From NCBI RefSeq assembly GCF_963924675.1, contig NC_089223.1:8940881-9004880 (forward strand): DNA of 64,000 nt, given 5' to 3'. Positions within the stretch are counted from its first letter, which is position 1; every line of letters starts with the position of its first letter. The notes under the pieces are model-generated. The model was not told where the DNA came from, searched no databases, and was given only the letters and a program-made list of their open reading frames with translations. This document shows, one piece after another, positions 13,601 through 24,889 of the stretch. The stretch is from Phocoena phocoena (lineage: Eukaryota; Chordata; Mammalia; Artiodactyla; Phocoenidae). A program made the position numbers and the translations under genes.

Positions 13601-15050
13601 CTGTTTTTCTACTCTTTTCACTGATTCAGTTTGCATTCTTATTACTAATTCTTTGAACTCTTTATCTGGTAAATTATTTCTGTTTCATTAGATTTTTTTT
13701 CAGAGGTTTTCTCTTGTTCATTTGAAACAAATTCTGTCTTCTTATTTTGCTTAACTTTCTCTTTTTCTTTGAAATTACATGAAATGATTACCTATTCTGG
13801 TCTTGTGTGGGTGTCCTTGAAGGGGTGTCCTTGTGTGTGGGGATCCCTATGCAGTATGTGTGTACCCAGTGTCTTTTGTGGGAGAGCTGGATTGAAGTGA
13901 GCATGAGCCATGTCTTCCCCCAATGTTTGATGGCAGCTATCATCATGGTAGGCAGTGGGGCTGGAGGTGGAGGGGCTAGAGCTAGAGGCTGGTGTGAGCT
14001 GGGGCTTTTCCTCTGCTCAGTGACCAACATTACTGTATTGATTTAGGATCTGGTCCCACACTGCTGGAGCAGAGGTCCTGATGTTTGGGTCCTAGATGGC
14101 TCCATTCCCTCCAAGTGTGTGCTCTCCCCTCTCCCAGCCCTGGCACCTTCGACTCATAAGGGAGTAGTGTTGGAGCAAGAAGAGCTGGATGGGTGCTCAG
14201 CATGGGTCAGGGCCTGGACTGGATTGGTCCTAGTCCCAGTCAGAGTTCCAAACCTCTCCCAGTGTGTTGCCTCCAGAATTGCCAGCAATGGCTGCCCTTG
14301 CCCCATTCAGATTCTGTTCTGGGTCTGAGCTGGCTCCATCCATATGCACTGTGCACTCTCCTCAGTTGGTGCAGCCCTTACCCTAGTGTGGAGCTGTGAC
14401 ATGGAGCAAAAGGGGTTGGAGTGGGTGTGTGTTTCAAGCTGGGGCGCACACATGGGTGGTCATGGATTGGGCTCTGACAAAACCCCAGCAGGTTAAGCTC
14501 TGTTAAAATAGTTTCTCCTGAGGGTAGACCATGTTAAGGAGAATAGAATGCTCTGGTGTATTTCAGGTTAAATCCTTTATTCTCCCCCTGCTGGAAGCGT
14601 GAGGAGAATTTTTTTCTCTGATATTCATTGATACTATGAGAACCTGGTAGAGCTCCAGGAGGTAAAAATTCACAAAAGTATGGGCACATTTCCCCCACCC
14701 ACCAATGACTTGGTCTCCTTGGAGGTTTTATTTCTCAAACTTGTTCACACTGAGACTCCAGCAATTCATTAGTTATGGTTCAGATTTTCCTATCTCAGTA
14801 CTGGTTCTCATGGAGGATGCTGCTCATGGGTTTCTGCTCCAGTAAATTGTGGTCCTTTGTGTTTGCCTGTCAGTCTCTCCAATTTGGGGGGCAGTGGTTT
14901 TACCTGTGCTCTCACTTCTCTTACAGCTCTAAGAAATGTTGACTTTTCAGTTTATTCAGCTTTTTATACTTACTAGGTAAAAAATTAAGGAGTGTTGTTA
15001 GGAAGGAGTGGTGCCTTCCAAGCTTCTTACATGTAGGACCGGATATTGGA

Positions 15051-15682
15051 ACACTACAATTTCTTTTAAAATATGTTTTCCTGTTTTTTCCCATGTTAAT
15101 TTTTACTAAGTTTTGCAAAAATAGAACGTTTGGTTTCAATGTGTCATTGGTGCATTTGGATATTTTTGCAAATAGTGCTATTTTGTTTCTCTACAAAATT
15201 CTGCTGACATATTTTCCAGCCTTCCCTCAGTAGCCACATGTTGAGAATCCTCACTAAAACCTCCCTGCTTATAGTTTTAGGCATTTCACAAAACCCAAAC
15301 ATGAACATTAAAACTTATCAAGAGTTATTCATCATTTAAGCCTCTCACATCAAACAGATATTTCTCTTCCTCTGAATTGTCATTCATATAATTCATTTGG
15401 TGACTGCTACTTTGTTACTGTTCATAAATATTTATTTAATGTTTGTCACTTAACATTGTGTATGCCAATGGTACTATTTCAAGTATATTTTAAAATTATC
15501 ACTAGAAGAATTGGTTTAATACCATTTAATATAGCATTTTGAGGAATTTAAAAAAATGATTACATTTTATTTTCAATTTATTTGTGTCTATTTTAAAATA
15601 AATTTATAATTTTAAATCTTTATTCATTTTTATTTTTAATTTTATTTCTTGTAATTAGTTAAAATTTATAATAAATGCTTAA
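15051..15682. other. AT-rich unassigned sequence
   Basis: Very AT-rich sequence between L1-C and an older L1 fragment. No gene, TIR or LTR was recognised. The alternating A- and T-rich blocks at 15480-15680 give only low-complexity similarity. Confidence 0.5.
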
Positions 15683-15885
15683 TTTTTAAGTTGTTCACTT
15701 TTAACAATATGTACACCACCCAAAACAAGAAATAGAACATTTACTTCCCACAGAAAGTTCCCTTGTGTTCCTTTCCAGTCAAATGTTTTTCTTCCCAAAG
15801 GCAACCACTTTCTGATTTCTGTGTTAAGAACTATAAGAAGTCTGTGATTTTACTCTTCTTGAAACTTAATAAGTTGTCCTGCCAT
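15683..15885 (-). mobile_element. Old L1M 3' UTR fragment, antisense
   Basis: The string tatgtacaccacccaaaaca near 15708 and the following 'agaaatagaacatttacttcccacagaaagttccc' region match, in reverse, a widespread old L1 3' UTR. Similarity fades after about 15885. No coding part remains. Confidence 0.6.
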
Positions 15886-16042
15886 TTTCACAGATTCTGG
15901 CAGAAGACATGAGTTATAATATTAGTGAAACAGTTTTGGATTCTAAGCAAAGAAGCTATGAAAAATGATTATAGCCATTAAAGCAAGGTCAAGGATGTAA
16001 CCTCATAAGAGATAGTGAACCAATAATAGAAGTCTTCAATGA

Positions 16043-16355
16043 AATATCATGGACAGGATGTCTTTGTACCCATCCCCAAACTCATTTGTTGAAATCCTAA
16101 CCCCTCAATGTGATGGTGTTAGGAGGTTGGGCCTTCAGGAGGTAATTGGGTCATGAGGGTGGAATCCTCATGAATGAGATTAGTGCCCTTATAAGAAGAG
16201 ACTCAAGAGCTTGCTCAGGCTCTCTGCTTTCTGCCATGTGAGCATGCCATGACAAGTCAGCAGACTGCAACCCACAAGAAGGCCATCACTAGAACTCAAC
16301 CATGCTGGCACCCTGATCTCAGACCTTAAGCCTACTGACTGAGACAGACTGGCTT
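16043..16355. repeat. Ancient LTR-like interspersed repeat (MaLR/MST-like)
   Basis: The segment contains ttgttgaaatcctaacccc near 16088, 'gtgatggtgttaggaggttgggcctt', then 'aatgagattagtgcccttataagaagag'. This order of landmarks is typical of a common mammalian LTR-class repeat. The subfamily cannot be fixed by eye. No internal retroviral region adjoins it, so it would be a solo element. Confidence 0.5.
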
Positions 16356-17379
16356 CATGTTTACCAAATGACTTCTAAGATTCTAGGTTTCATTCTTTGA
16401 TTCTAATTCTTATTTTGAACTACATTAACTTAAAAGGCAAGAGTCCAATCTGGCATATTACAAAATTAGAAAGACATATATGAGATGACCTATATTATGG
16501 TCTTATAATGGAAAGTTTTTCCATTTTACACATTAATATAAAGGTGGTCTATAAGTGCCTAAGGTTGACAACCCATAATGAGACCTAAGCTGAGGTGATT
16601 GTCATCTTAGAAGAACCAGTACAGCTTGAGGTTAGAGTGATTCAACTGAGTGAATTTGTAATCGTGCTTAGTAAAAGGGCATCTATCTCTTTCTTGACAA
16701 TTGGTTTTGCAATAAATTTTCTCCAAGTTTGGATGATTTTCTTTCAACCATGTTTTTAAAAAAGTAAATGTGATGTATGGAATGATAAGTTACAAAGCCA
16801 AGGATAAGTCTATTTCTGGAAAGTGAGCATAGTTCCTGAATAAAAATGCTTTAAGACAGAGTGAAAGACCTAGCCTTCAATTATTGGTTTAATTCAACTC
16901 TTAGCACAGTTTTGACAGTTGAGGCAAATGTTCTGTGTCTTTCTTATTAAGCTCAAGTCCTTTTTTTGTTTGTTTGGTAATTGTTGATCAGCATAAAGGG
17001 TACTAAAAACTGAGAGATTAGAAGATGGATAGTTTTTACACTAAAAATAGAGAAAATTGGGTAGGAAGAGGGGATCTGGGCAGCCCTAAAGCAATGGAGA
17101 GATGAATAGGCCACATTTGTAGTGGCTAGGTTTGTGCAACTTATTATTTAAAAATTATATTATTTAAAAATTATACTATTTTTAATATAATTTACCATCT
17201 TCATGAATGTAATCACTTTCCTCCCCCTACTGAAATTTTTTCAGGAAACCAATCATGTTTCAAGTCAATTCCTGTCAGTTTGATACTTTTTTATCACAGA
17301 GAGACTACAGAGTGCCCAAATTTGAGCGAGGAGAGCTATGCACACATATTTGTATTTATTTATTCATTTATATATTTTA
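16356..17379. other. Unassigned non-coding sequence
   Basis: AT-rich sequence with no recognised gene or repeat family. A local direct duplication of about 22 bases (ttattatttaaaaattatat...) occurs around 17143-17180. The plus-strand frame starting at 17255 runs into the SINE and is not a gene. Confidence 0.45.
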
Positions 17380-17393
17380 TTTTTGTGTAGTTT

Positions 17394-17621
17394 TTTTTTT
17401 TTTTTTTTTTTTTTGCGGTACGCGGGCCTCTCACTGTCGTGGCCTCTCCTGTTGCGGAGCACAGGCTCCGGACGCGCAGGCTCCAGACACGCAGGCTCAG
17501 CGGCCATGGCTCATGGGCCCAGCCGCTCCGCGGCATGTGGGATCTTCCCGGACCAGGGCACGAACCCATGTCCCCTGCATCGGCAGGCAGACTCTCCACC
17601 ACTGCGCCACCAGGGAAGCCC
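17394..17621 (-). mobile_element. CHR-type SINE ('gcggtacg' class), antisense, with internal 15-bp duplication
   Basis: A long T-run precedes gcggtacgcgggcctctcac, and the element ends ccaccagggaagccc. Related flanks ttttgtgtagttt (17381-17393) and ttttctgtagttt (17622-17634) look like a target-site duplication with one mismatch. Unlike the other copies, it carries two adjacent versions of a 15-base unit, ctccggacgcgcagg and ctccagacacgcagg, at about 17466-17495. Overlapping frames of 65-143 codons on both strands are SINE artefacts. Confidence 0.9.
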
Positions 17622-17634
17622 TTTTCTGTAGTTT

Positions 17635-18754
17635 AATGATCAATTTTTCTATTTTCATAGTACAAAATGGGTTTCTACCAGCTTGATGGAGAATGTCGAT
17701 TGTCCTTTAAGCTAAGAGTGGTCAGATGACACAGCCCTGACCAGTGATTCATAAGTGGAAGTCAGTGTGTGGGTCTTTCAGGAAGATTTTTAAAGGGATC
17801 TGATTTAACTGGTTTGTTCAAGTGAAATTATAATCAGAGAAATAATTTTACCATCAGAAATTAATTACCAAAGGCCAGAAGGCTCTTCATAAGAAGACAA
17901 TCAGCATTTTAAATGAAAATCTAACAACGACTCGGAAAGAAACAGAAAAGAGCCTGGGGGACAGGGGGAATATCAAGTAATAGCACTTCCTAAGGCAGAG
18001 GATAATCAATCAGACTTGAGGAAGTTCATGGCAAAAAGTTTCTCCACTCAGAAATTCTTTTGGATGAAGATTAATTTTGCTTTCAAAGCTTATTCCATTA
18101 TTAATTTTAGTGTGCTGTATACTGGCTTTTCCTACCAAGGTTGAAATTGGCATAGTCCATTTCTTTTCAGAATGTATCAGGAGGGTGTCTCCTACCCCTC
18201 TCAAAGTTGTAGCTACAGCAACAATTATATTCCTGTCTGAGACTCTGTTGAATAAACTTATTTCCCTTTTCAGTATTGCCGAAATAGCTGAGTCCTAGCT
18301 CTAGTGTTTGATTTATTAATTGATTTTTTCAGTTTGTGTGGTCACTTGTGTTTGGAGGATTTTAGCCTCCTTATTCACAAAAGAGGTGATTCAATTAAGC
18401 AAAAGTTAAAAATCAATGCAATACATTGTGTGACAGTGATAGAATTTGGAGTTTTTCACCTGGCGGCCTGAGCAGCTTTGACAGAGCCAGTTCTGCTCTG
18501 ATAGCAACTCTGCACTAAGGGGATGGACTCCCTGTGCTGCCACTTGGTGCCTCAGTGCCAGCCACCTGCATCTTGAATTGTAGTCTGTGAGGAGATACTG
18601 GGGGGAACAAACAAGTCATTTCGTTTATCTAATCTGTTGATGCTAAAAGAGAACTGCTGCATCTTCTAGTCAGTACCCAAGCTGTTATTTAGGATGAAAT
18701 CAAGAGCTTTTTTTACCCCTATTTGCCAGCAAACGAAGACATTACCTAATAATT
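17635..18754. other. Unassigned non-coding sequence
   Basis: No repeat family or gene was recognised with confidence. The segment around 18130-18300 ends with a 'gactctgttgaataaactta' context that resembles the polyadenylation region of an LTR, but no paired LTR features were found. The minus-strand 64-codon and plus-strand 73-codon frames there have no recognisable domain. Confidence 0.4.
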
Positions 18755-19230
18755 GCCAGGTAACAATCAATCCCAAAACATAACGGCTTGAAACAGCAAC
18801 TCTTCATTAAGCACACCTATCTCCAAATTAGCAGTTTGGGCTGTGCTCAGCTGGGTGGTTTTTCTGGGCTAATCATGTGTGACTGATATGCTTCTGGGTT
18901 GATTGTGGGCTGGTTGGTCCAGGGTTGCCTGAGCTGAGATAGCTCCTCTCTTCATGTGGGATTCTCTCATCTCTCATCTCTGGCCTTGTATGCATGGTGG
19001 TGGCAGACTTCTGAAAGACATCGTTACACGCAGGGCCTCTTGAGACCTAGGGTTGGAAATGGCATACTTCACTCCTACCACACCAGCCTAGATCCAGAGA
19101 AGAGGAAAAAGCTTTCACCTTTTGAGGGGAGGAGCTGAAAATCACATTGAAAAGGGCGTAGATACAGAAAGGAGTGAAGATTTTGTGTCACTTTTGCAAA
19201 CTACCCCACTTGCCATTGGCCAAGAAGATT
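18755..19230. repeat. Ancient LTR-like repeat (MLT1-like), divergent
   Basis: The order of decayed landmarks fits a MaLR-type LTR: 'aacaatcaatcccaaaacataacggcttgaaacagcaac', then the 'ctgggctgtgctcagctgg' zone and 'tcttcatgtgggattctctc'. Divergence is high and ends are soft. The 60-codon frame at 18956-19138 falls inside it and is not a gene. Confidence 0.4.
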
Positions 19231-20298
19231 GTTTGCAGGTCAACACTGGAAAAACTGATCTTGGTTGAAGGCAGAGACTTAGCTGATACCACATTCAGGT
19301 AGGAGATTACTTACGTGGTGTGGGCTGGTTATAGAGAAGTGCCTACGCATTTATTTCTGCTTTGTCAACAGATTTTACTTTTAAATCACATATTGTTTTG
19401 TTTTTGCTGTTTTATTGACAGAAACTCAGGAATATCTTTAAAATGTGGCAGCATGCAACTCTATGCTTCAATCAGTATTTAATAAGAATTTCCTTGAAAA
19501 AGAAAAAAACACAAGAGAGATACCTAGACAATCAAGATTTTTTTTACTAGATTAGCTTCTTCATGTTGAAAATCTGTCAAGTCTGATTTGTTCAGATAGT
19601 ACTTGTTTTTGGTATAATAATGAAATTGTTGCTTTAGTCTACTGAATTCTCCTCTCTTATTTTGTTCAAGCAGGATACTGTGCTGAATTGAATCATGAAA
19701 TGAATGTATTGAATGACATCAACAACAAAAGTGTTCTGGGTGTCATCTAAATTTTCATTTCAATTTTGTTTGTTCAATTCTTTGTAGAGTTATTATTTTG
19801 ATAAGAATGTAATGTTTTTCATTAGGTATTAGCTCACAGAGGAAGGCAGCAAAGCTGAGCTAAGTTGGCATAGTTTAATATAATAAAGGAATCATCAGCA
19901 TCGATAAAAGCAGTGGGCACCACATAGATCTCCCAGTTCTGTTCTTTTACAATGCAATATTTGTTAACTGTTCTCCACATGTTGCTATGAGGCCCAAAGG
20001 TTATTCTTCAGCCTGAAAACATTTGAGCATGACTAAAGCAGGTAAAGTAGTAAGCCAAGCAGATGTCAGAGGAAGAAAGTCCCAGCAGCTGGAAAGATAG
20101 ATTTAGGCAGGTTCTTTGTGTTCTATAGGAGCAACAAGCTGATCACTGTAGCTGAAGAGAATTAAGTTAGGGAAAAAAAGAGGAGATTAAGTCAAAGAGG
20201 CAAAGTGGAGGCAGCTCATATGGGTGCTGTAATCCGTTTGACTTTTACTGAGTTATGGAAAGACAATTCTAGGATTTTGAGCAGAATCCTGGAGTGAT
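19231..20298. other. Unassigned non-coding sequence
   Basis: AT-rich, without a recognisable gene, RNA or repeat. Only short poly(A)-like and poly(T)-like runs were noticed. Confidence 0.45.
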
Positions 20299-20487
20299 TT
20301 TTTTTTTTTTGAAGTTTAGTTGATTTACAATGTTATGTTAATTTCTGCTGTACAGCAGAATGATTCAGTTATACATAGCCATATATTCTTTTCCTTTGTG
20401 GTTTAGCACAAGATACTAAATATAGTTCCATGTGCTATACAGTAGGACTTTGTTGTTTATTCATTCTATATATGTTTTTATTTATAA
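20299..20487 (-). mobile_element. L1 3'-end stub, antisense
   Basis: A T-run at about 20299-20311 (the reversed poly(A) tail) is followed by gaagtttagttgatttacaa, then 'acagcagaatgattcagttatac' and 'gtgctatacagtaggactttgttgtttattcattc'. This is the antisense 3' UTR of the same broad L1 group as L1-C. It is severely 5'-truncated and has no coding sequence. Confidence 0.75.
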
Positions 20488-21559
20488 AAGAATCACTTTT
20501 GCATGCTCTGTCAGAATAAAATATATGTGTTGGGGAGTGGTAGTAGATAGACCGCTATATAATGGAAGCTGGGGGACACATTAAGAAGTGTGCTCTTTTC
20601 TCCTAAATCCATTCCCTGTCCTTCCTTTGATCAGATCTGTAGATTTCCCGGGCTCCTTTGCTAAAAGGTTTCAAGCTGAATTTGATTAAGAATAAACACT
20701 GTCATGAAGTTAAAGACAGGAAGAAGGGAGAACCAAGCTCCCTCTCTCTATTTACTTTGGGTTGTACCTCTGGTGGCTGCTGCACATCGTCCATGGCTAG
20801 TCCTTGCTGGACAGACCAGTCTGGTTGCCACTTCAGTTGGGTGATCTTGGCTCTTGGGTTCCAGTAACACTGCCTCTAGGGTTAGGGTAACAGCTGCCTA
20901 TAGTAACTAATGTCCAGATTATTTTAACTCTTCTATTTGTTCTTTCAGATATTCGAACATTTTTGTAACTAATTGGTTTCTATTAATTCCCCCAAAGTAG
21001 GTTCTGTTATTCCACTGGACCTTGACTAATAGAGAGGGCTATTAAAATAGTCTAGACTAAAGATAATGGTGGCTTGGAAAAGGATGGTAGCAATGGAAGT
21101 GATGAGAAGTCATCAGATCCAAGATACATTTTGTAGGTTGATTCAATAAGATTTCTGATGGGTTCTATAAGTTTTATGAGAGAAACAAGGAGTCAAAAGT
21201 TACTCTGGTGTTTTGCCTGAGAAATTAAAAATAGTATTTCCATTAAGATGAGAAAGATGTAGGTAAAGTAAGTGTACCGAGGAGGAAATCAGGAATTCAG
21301 TTTTGGATATGCTATGTTTGAGCTGTCTATTACATACCTCATTGGAGATGTCAAATTTTCCCTTGTGTGTATATATATATGCATCTGGTGTTCAGAAGAG
21401 GGGACCAAACTGGAGATATAAATTTGGAAATCAACAGCTTTTATGGTTATCTATGTTATGAGACTAGAGGAGACCATCCAGAAAATGAGCATATATAAAA
21501 AAGAGACTATGAAAGTGAATGAGAGCTCCATTTACCACACCTTCAATTATTTAAAATCT
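20488..21559. other. Unassigned non-coding sequence
   Basis: No repeat or gene was recognised. Short open frames at 20658-20867 and 21443-21637 show no domain and look like chance frames. A short (ta) run occurs at about 21371-21380. Confidence 0.45.
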
Positions 21560-21640
21560 TATAAATTAGTGCCCTCTAATACAACTTCATACAATGATGG
21601 AAATGGAAATGTTTTATATCTGTACTATATGATATAGAGC
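21560..21640 (+). mobile_element. Left part of a split hAT/Charlie-like MER element
   Basis: The stretch 'tctaatacaacttcatacaatgatggaaat...' followed by ttttatatctgtactat matches one end of a non-autonomous hAT-type element. Its other end appears at 22126-22290. The intervening 485 bases are an LTR-like repeat, so the two parts were probably contiguous before that insertion. A second copy of the same family, in the other orientation, is at 29301-29506. Confidence 0.55.
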
Positions 21641-22125
21641 TGCATTAGTTTTATACTTCTGCCATAACAAATTATCTCACACTTGGTGGCTTAAACAATA
21701 CAAATTTAATATCTTGCAGTTTCATAGGTCAGTAGTCCAACATGGTCTCACGAGGCTAAACTTAAGATGTTGGCAGAGTTACATTCCTTTCTAGAGGCTC
21801 TAATGGAGAATCCACCTGTTCTGGCTTCTAGAGACCACCTGCATCTCTTGACTCAGTGCCTCCCTACAACTTTAAAGGCAGGAAGGCTTGTTGAGTACGT
21901 CTCACATCTCATTACCCTGATCTTTTCTTCTGCCTCCTACTTCTACTTTTAAGGACCCTTGTGATTACAGTAGGCCCACCTGGATAATCCAGGCTAATAT
22001 CCCTATCTCAGCGTCTTTAACCTTAATCACATCCGCAAAGCCCCTTTTGCCTTGTAAGGTAACATATTTACAGGTTCTGGGGATTAGGGTGTGGACATAA
22101 CTTTGGGGGGTGATTATGAATCACC
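21641..22125. repeat. Ancient LTR-like repeat inserted in a hAT-like element
   Basis: Landmarks in order: cataacaaattatctcacac near 21662, 'ttggtggcttaaacaatacaaatttaatatcttgcag', 'aggcccacctggataatcc' near 21971, and 'ttacaggttctggggattagggtgtggacat' near 22070. This order is characteristic of a common mammalian LTR/MaLR-like repeat. The 61-codon frame at 21767-21952 lies inside and is not a gene. Confidence 0.55.
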
Positions 22126-22290
22126 CAGTGATTCGAGCAGTGTGGCCACTATCCCTAATGGTGACTGGGCATTTGAAATACGACTACTGCAGCTGAGAAC
22201 AGGCTATTTTTAACTGTATTTAATTTTAGCTAATTTAAATACCTGAATGTGGATAGTGGCTGCCTTATTGGATAGCACAGATCTAGAGAA
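22126..22290 (+). mobile_element. Right part of the split hAT/Charlie-like MER element
   Basis: Resumes with 'gtgtggccactatccctaatggtgactgggcatttgaaat' and ends at gccttattggatagcacag, which resembles the family's terminal inverted repeat (a 'tattggacagc' type end). It pairs with 21560-21640. Confidence 0.55.
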
Positions 22291-22799
22291 ATAGGAGAGT
22301 GAATAGAATAGGGAAATGTATTGTGATCACAGATCAGCATTAATATCCACATATGGTTCATAGTCATGAATTTTAAGTAAAACTTTAGCATGGTTGCGAG
22401 TATTTCTACAGCCATTGTTTAGCTAGTGATGGCAACCATACACTTGGCTTGAGGAAACATTATCAGAAAAATAGCTACAAACCAAGGAAGAGGAAAATTT
22501 TGGATTCAAGAAGCAGTGATGAGCAAGGAGCCAGAAAAATGGTCACCTAACTAAATAATTATTGAGGCTGCCGTTCCAAAATTTAATATAATCCTTAAAA
22601 GAGGATTACATAAACTTACAGAAACAGTTACTTAACTAAATAATTATAATAATTTATCAGAATTCAAACGATTAATTCTTGACATTGTTGGAAAAAATGG
22701 ATTGAAATATTTTGCTTCAAATTTAAGGATAACTAATAGAACAGTAGAAATAAGACATAGAATATGCAATTCATTTGGGAGACAGAAGTAACAAAGTTA
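22291..22799. other. Unassigned non-coding sequence
   Basis: AT-rich; no gene or repeat recognised. Confidence 0.45.
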
Positions 22800-22995
22800 G
22801 ATTAAATACAAAAAAAATTTTTTTAATGACAGTCAAAAACATGAACAATAGAAAATATAACACAAGATGGCAGCAAAAAGTTTAAACATATTGATTAAAT
22901 TCCCCATCAAAGACAAAGAACATAATTAGCTGTTTTTAAGAGCCACATTTAAATGACACACAATGATAAAAATTGAGTGGAGAAATCAGAAACTA
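22800..22995 (+). mobile_element. Decayed L1M fragment, ORF2 5' region, sense
   Basis: The segment 'aacacaagatggcagcaaaaagtttaaacatattgattaaattccccatcaaagacaaag' corresponds, in degraded form, to the start of ORF2 in old L1M elements, where the endonuclease domain begins. It is too short and diverged for a firm subfamily call. Confidence 0.4.
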
Positions 22996-24379
22996 GACAA
23001 TAGACAGAAAGAGATTTCAGCAGATGTGGGAGCCATTCTTCCCAGTAGAGTTTTGAATTCACAATGCCTTTGGGGCTCAAAACAGCCCAAATACAAATTT
23101 AATTTAAAGTAGTCCCCAATTAGTAGTTCCCAAGATGGCAGAAGCAAATAGAAATCCATTTTTGAGATGGGGGACAGTGTGCCTGGCTGCTACCTGCCCA
23201 TGAGTCTTCTAAAATAAAGCTTAAAAATTCACATGCCTTTCTATGCACAGAGATTGCTTTTTTTTTCCTTTCAAGAAAGAAAATACTTTGAGAAACAAAT
23301 ATACATAAAGACAGTAGAGCCCTGTGCCAGTGCCAATATTAAATTAGTTTTCCCTTTCTAATGAAAAAAAAAATGACCCCCAGACGTGTGCAAAAAATTA
23401 ATAGCACAAAAGAGAAACACAACTAGATTATAACTTGGTCTCTAAAAGAGACCTATAAAAGGACTCTAAAAGACTGGATAATTTTGAGGAAATGTTGCTA
23501 AAATATATGATTTTTTAATAATACAAAGATAATAAAAAATGCTAGGAAAAAAATAAAGCTGCACAAAGAATGGTCCTCATATTAAACAAAGTGTAAAATG
23601 TGGCCTGATTTTGATTTGTCAAAGGAACATAAGAATAAAAAATCCATCTGAGCTTGACGTTTTTAGAGTCTCAGGGGTTGTGGCATTAGACCTATTGAGA
23701 AGGAAAGGTAAATTCTAGTACACTACTTGGCTCAGGAGTGAACAGAGGCATAATAATGAAATTATAGTTTGTTGAATTTGAATGTTTTGGTTACATTTTT
23801 GACTAAGCACAGATAAGTGTAATGTTATTGTCCTTTGAAATTATAATAATGAAGGTATCCACATGAAAGTTTGAGATGAGAAGAAAATTAAATGGTAGGA
23901 TCAATAATGTCTTATTACACAGAGGGTAGTTCAGATCCTTGTCTAAAGTTATTATCATAAGAAAGATTGGCTTAGGAATATTATTGAAAATTACTAAGGT
24001 AACCACAGAGGAGTTAAAAATGACAAGGCAAGAAGAGACTAATGTGAGCAAATCCTGATCTTTCAAAGAGAGGAAACAACAGATAATGTCTAAAATTGTT
24101 AATCCACAAAACAGATATTATTTTATTCAGAGTTAAGGACATAACCACCAGAATAGCATAAAATAGAAGTAGAATAAGTAATTACCTCTGAGCAATGTAA
24201 TTATGGATGTTAATTATGTTTTATACTATCAAAATCTGCTTTTAACAAAGAGGAGATATAAAGAGAACAACTTTTTATTTGAAGTTTGTATCCTCAGAGA
24301 ATGTCAAGAAATTAATGTATCCAAAAAAGAATAATAGCTGCTATTTGAAAAAAGTTTTCTTGAAAGTTAAAAGTGTCAC
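22996..24379. other. Unassigned AT-rich sequence
   Basis: No gene found. Sequence style (A-rich on the plus strand, many short dispersed stops) would fit further decayed L1M sequence, but no landmark could be aligned by eye. The 87-codon minus frame at 23803-24066 is hydrophobic by composition, without a recognisable domain. Confidence 0.4.
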
Positions 24380-24780
24380 AGCTTCCTAAAAAAATTTTTT
24401 CAGGTTTGATTTTCTCTTCAATCTAAGAGTTATTTGAGAAGAGTGTTTTTTTCAGATTAGGTAGGTTTATTTTGTTACTTTTTCTATCTTCTCTCCATTA
24501 AACTAGAGTTTTATTGTGCTCAGACAATGTAATGCATTGAAATTCTACTTTTGAGAATTTTTAGAGATTTTCTTTGTAGCTGAGAGATTTTTATAACTAT
24601 TCATGAGATTTTTTTTAAAAAAGTAAATTATTTTTTTTGTCAGGTATAAAGGTTTCTGAAACTTAGCTCTATTATAATACTGTATAATACTGAAATACTG
24701 TATTATTTCAAGATACATATAATTATTTCTGAGAGTGGTATGTTAAAGCCTTGAGCCTTGTAGCTTCGTCTATTTCTTCG
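24380..24780 (-). mobile_element. Possible old L1M endonuclease-region fragment, antisense
   Basis: The pattern 'aagagttatttgagaagagtg ... gttttattgtgctcagacaatg' echoes the antisense L1 endonuclease segment seen in L1-D near 6280-6400. Divergence is high; this could also be coincidental T-rich similarity. Confidence 0.3.
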
Positions 24781-24889
24781 TCAAAATTTTTATATTTCAA
24801 AGGCATGTTGTTTGCAAAACAAAGACCCATAACAATTTCCTATTTAATAAAAATAAAATAGCTATTTCAGTCATCAACAATTTTTGTCC

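Larger units (their letters stand above)
7838..15050 (-). mobile_element. LINE-1, near full length, antisense (L1-C)
   Basis: The left end (about 7850-8130) is the antisense 3' UTR, followed by antisense ORF2 and ORF1 and then a GC-richer 5' UTR (about 13790-15045). Landmarks are the ORF2 stop at 8134-8136 and the reverse transcriptase FADD box encoded in reverse at 10174-10185. An antisense endonuclease section lies near 11700-12000, and the ORF1 C-terminal region near 12960-13200. The 5' end is recognisable by the antisense segment at 14930-15045. It carries SINE insertions at 9005-9325 and 10418-10605 and a long T-run near 12770-12792. Stops and indels throughout make it inactive. No target-site duplication could be established next to L1-D. 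Confidence 0.85.
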
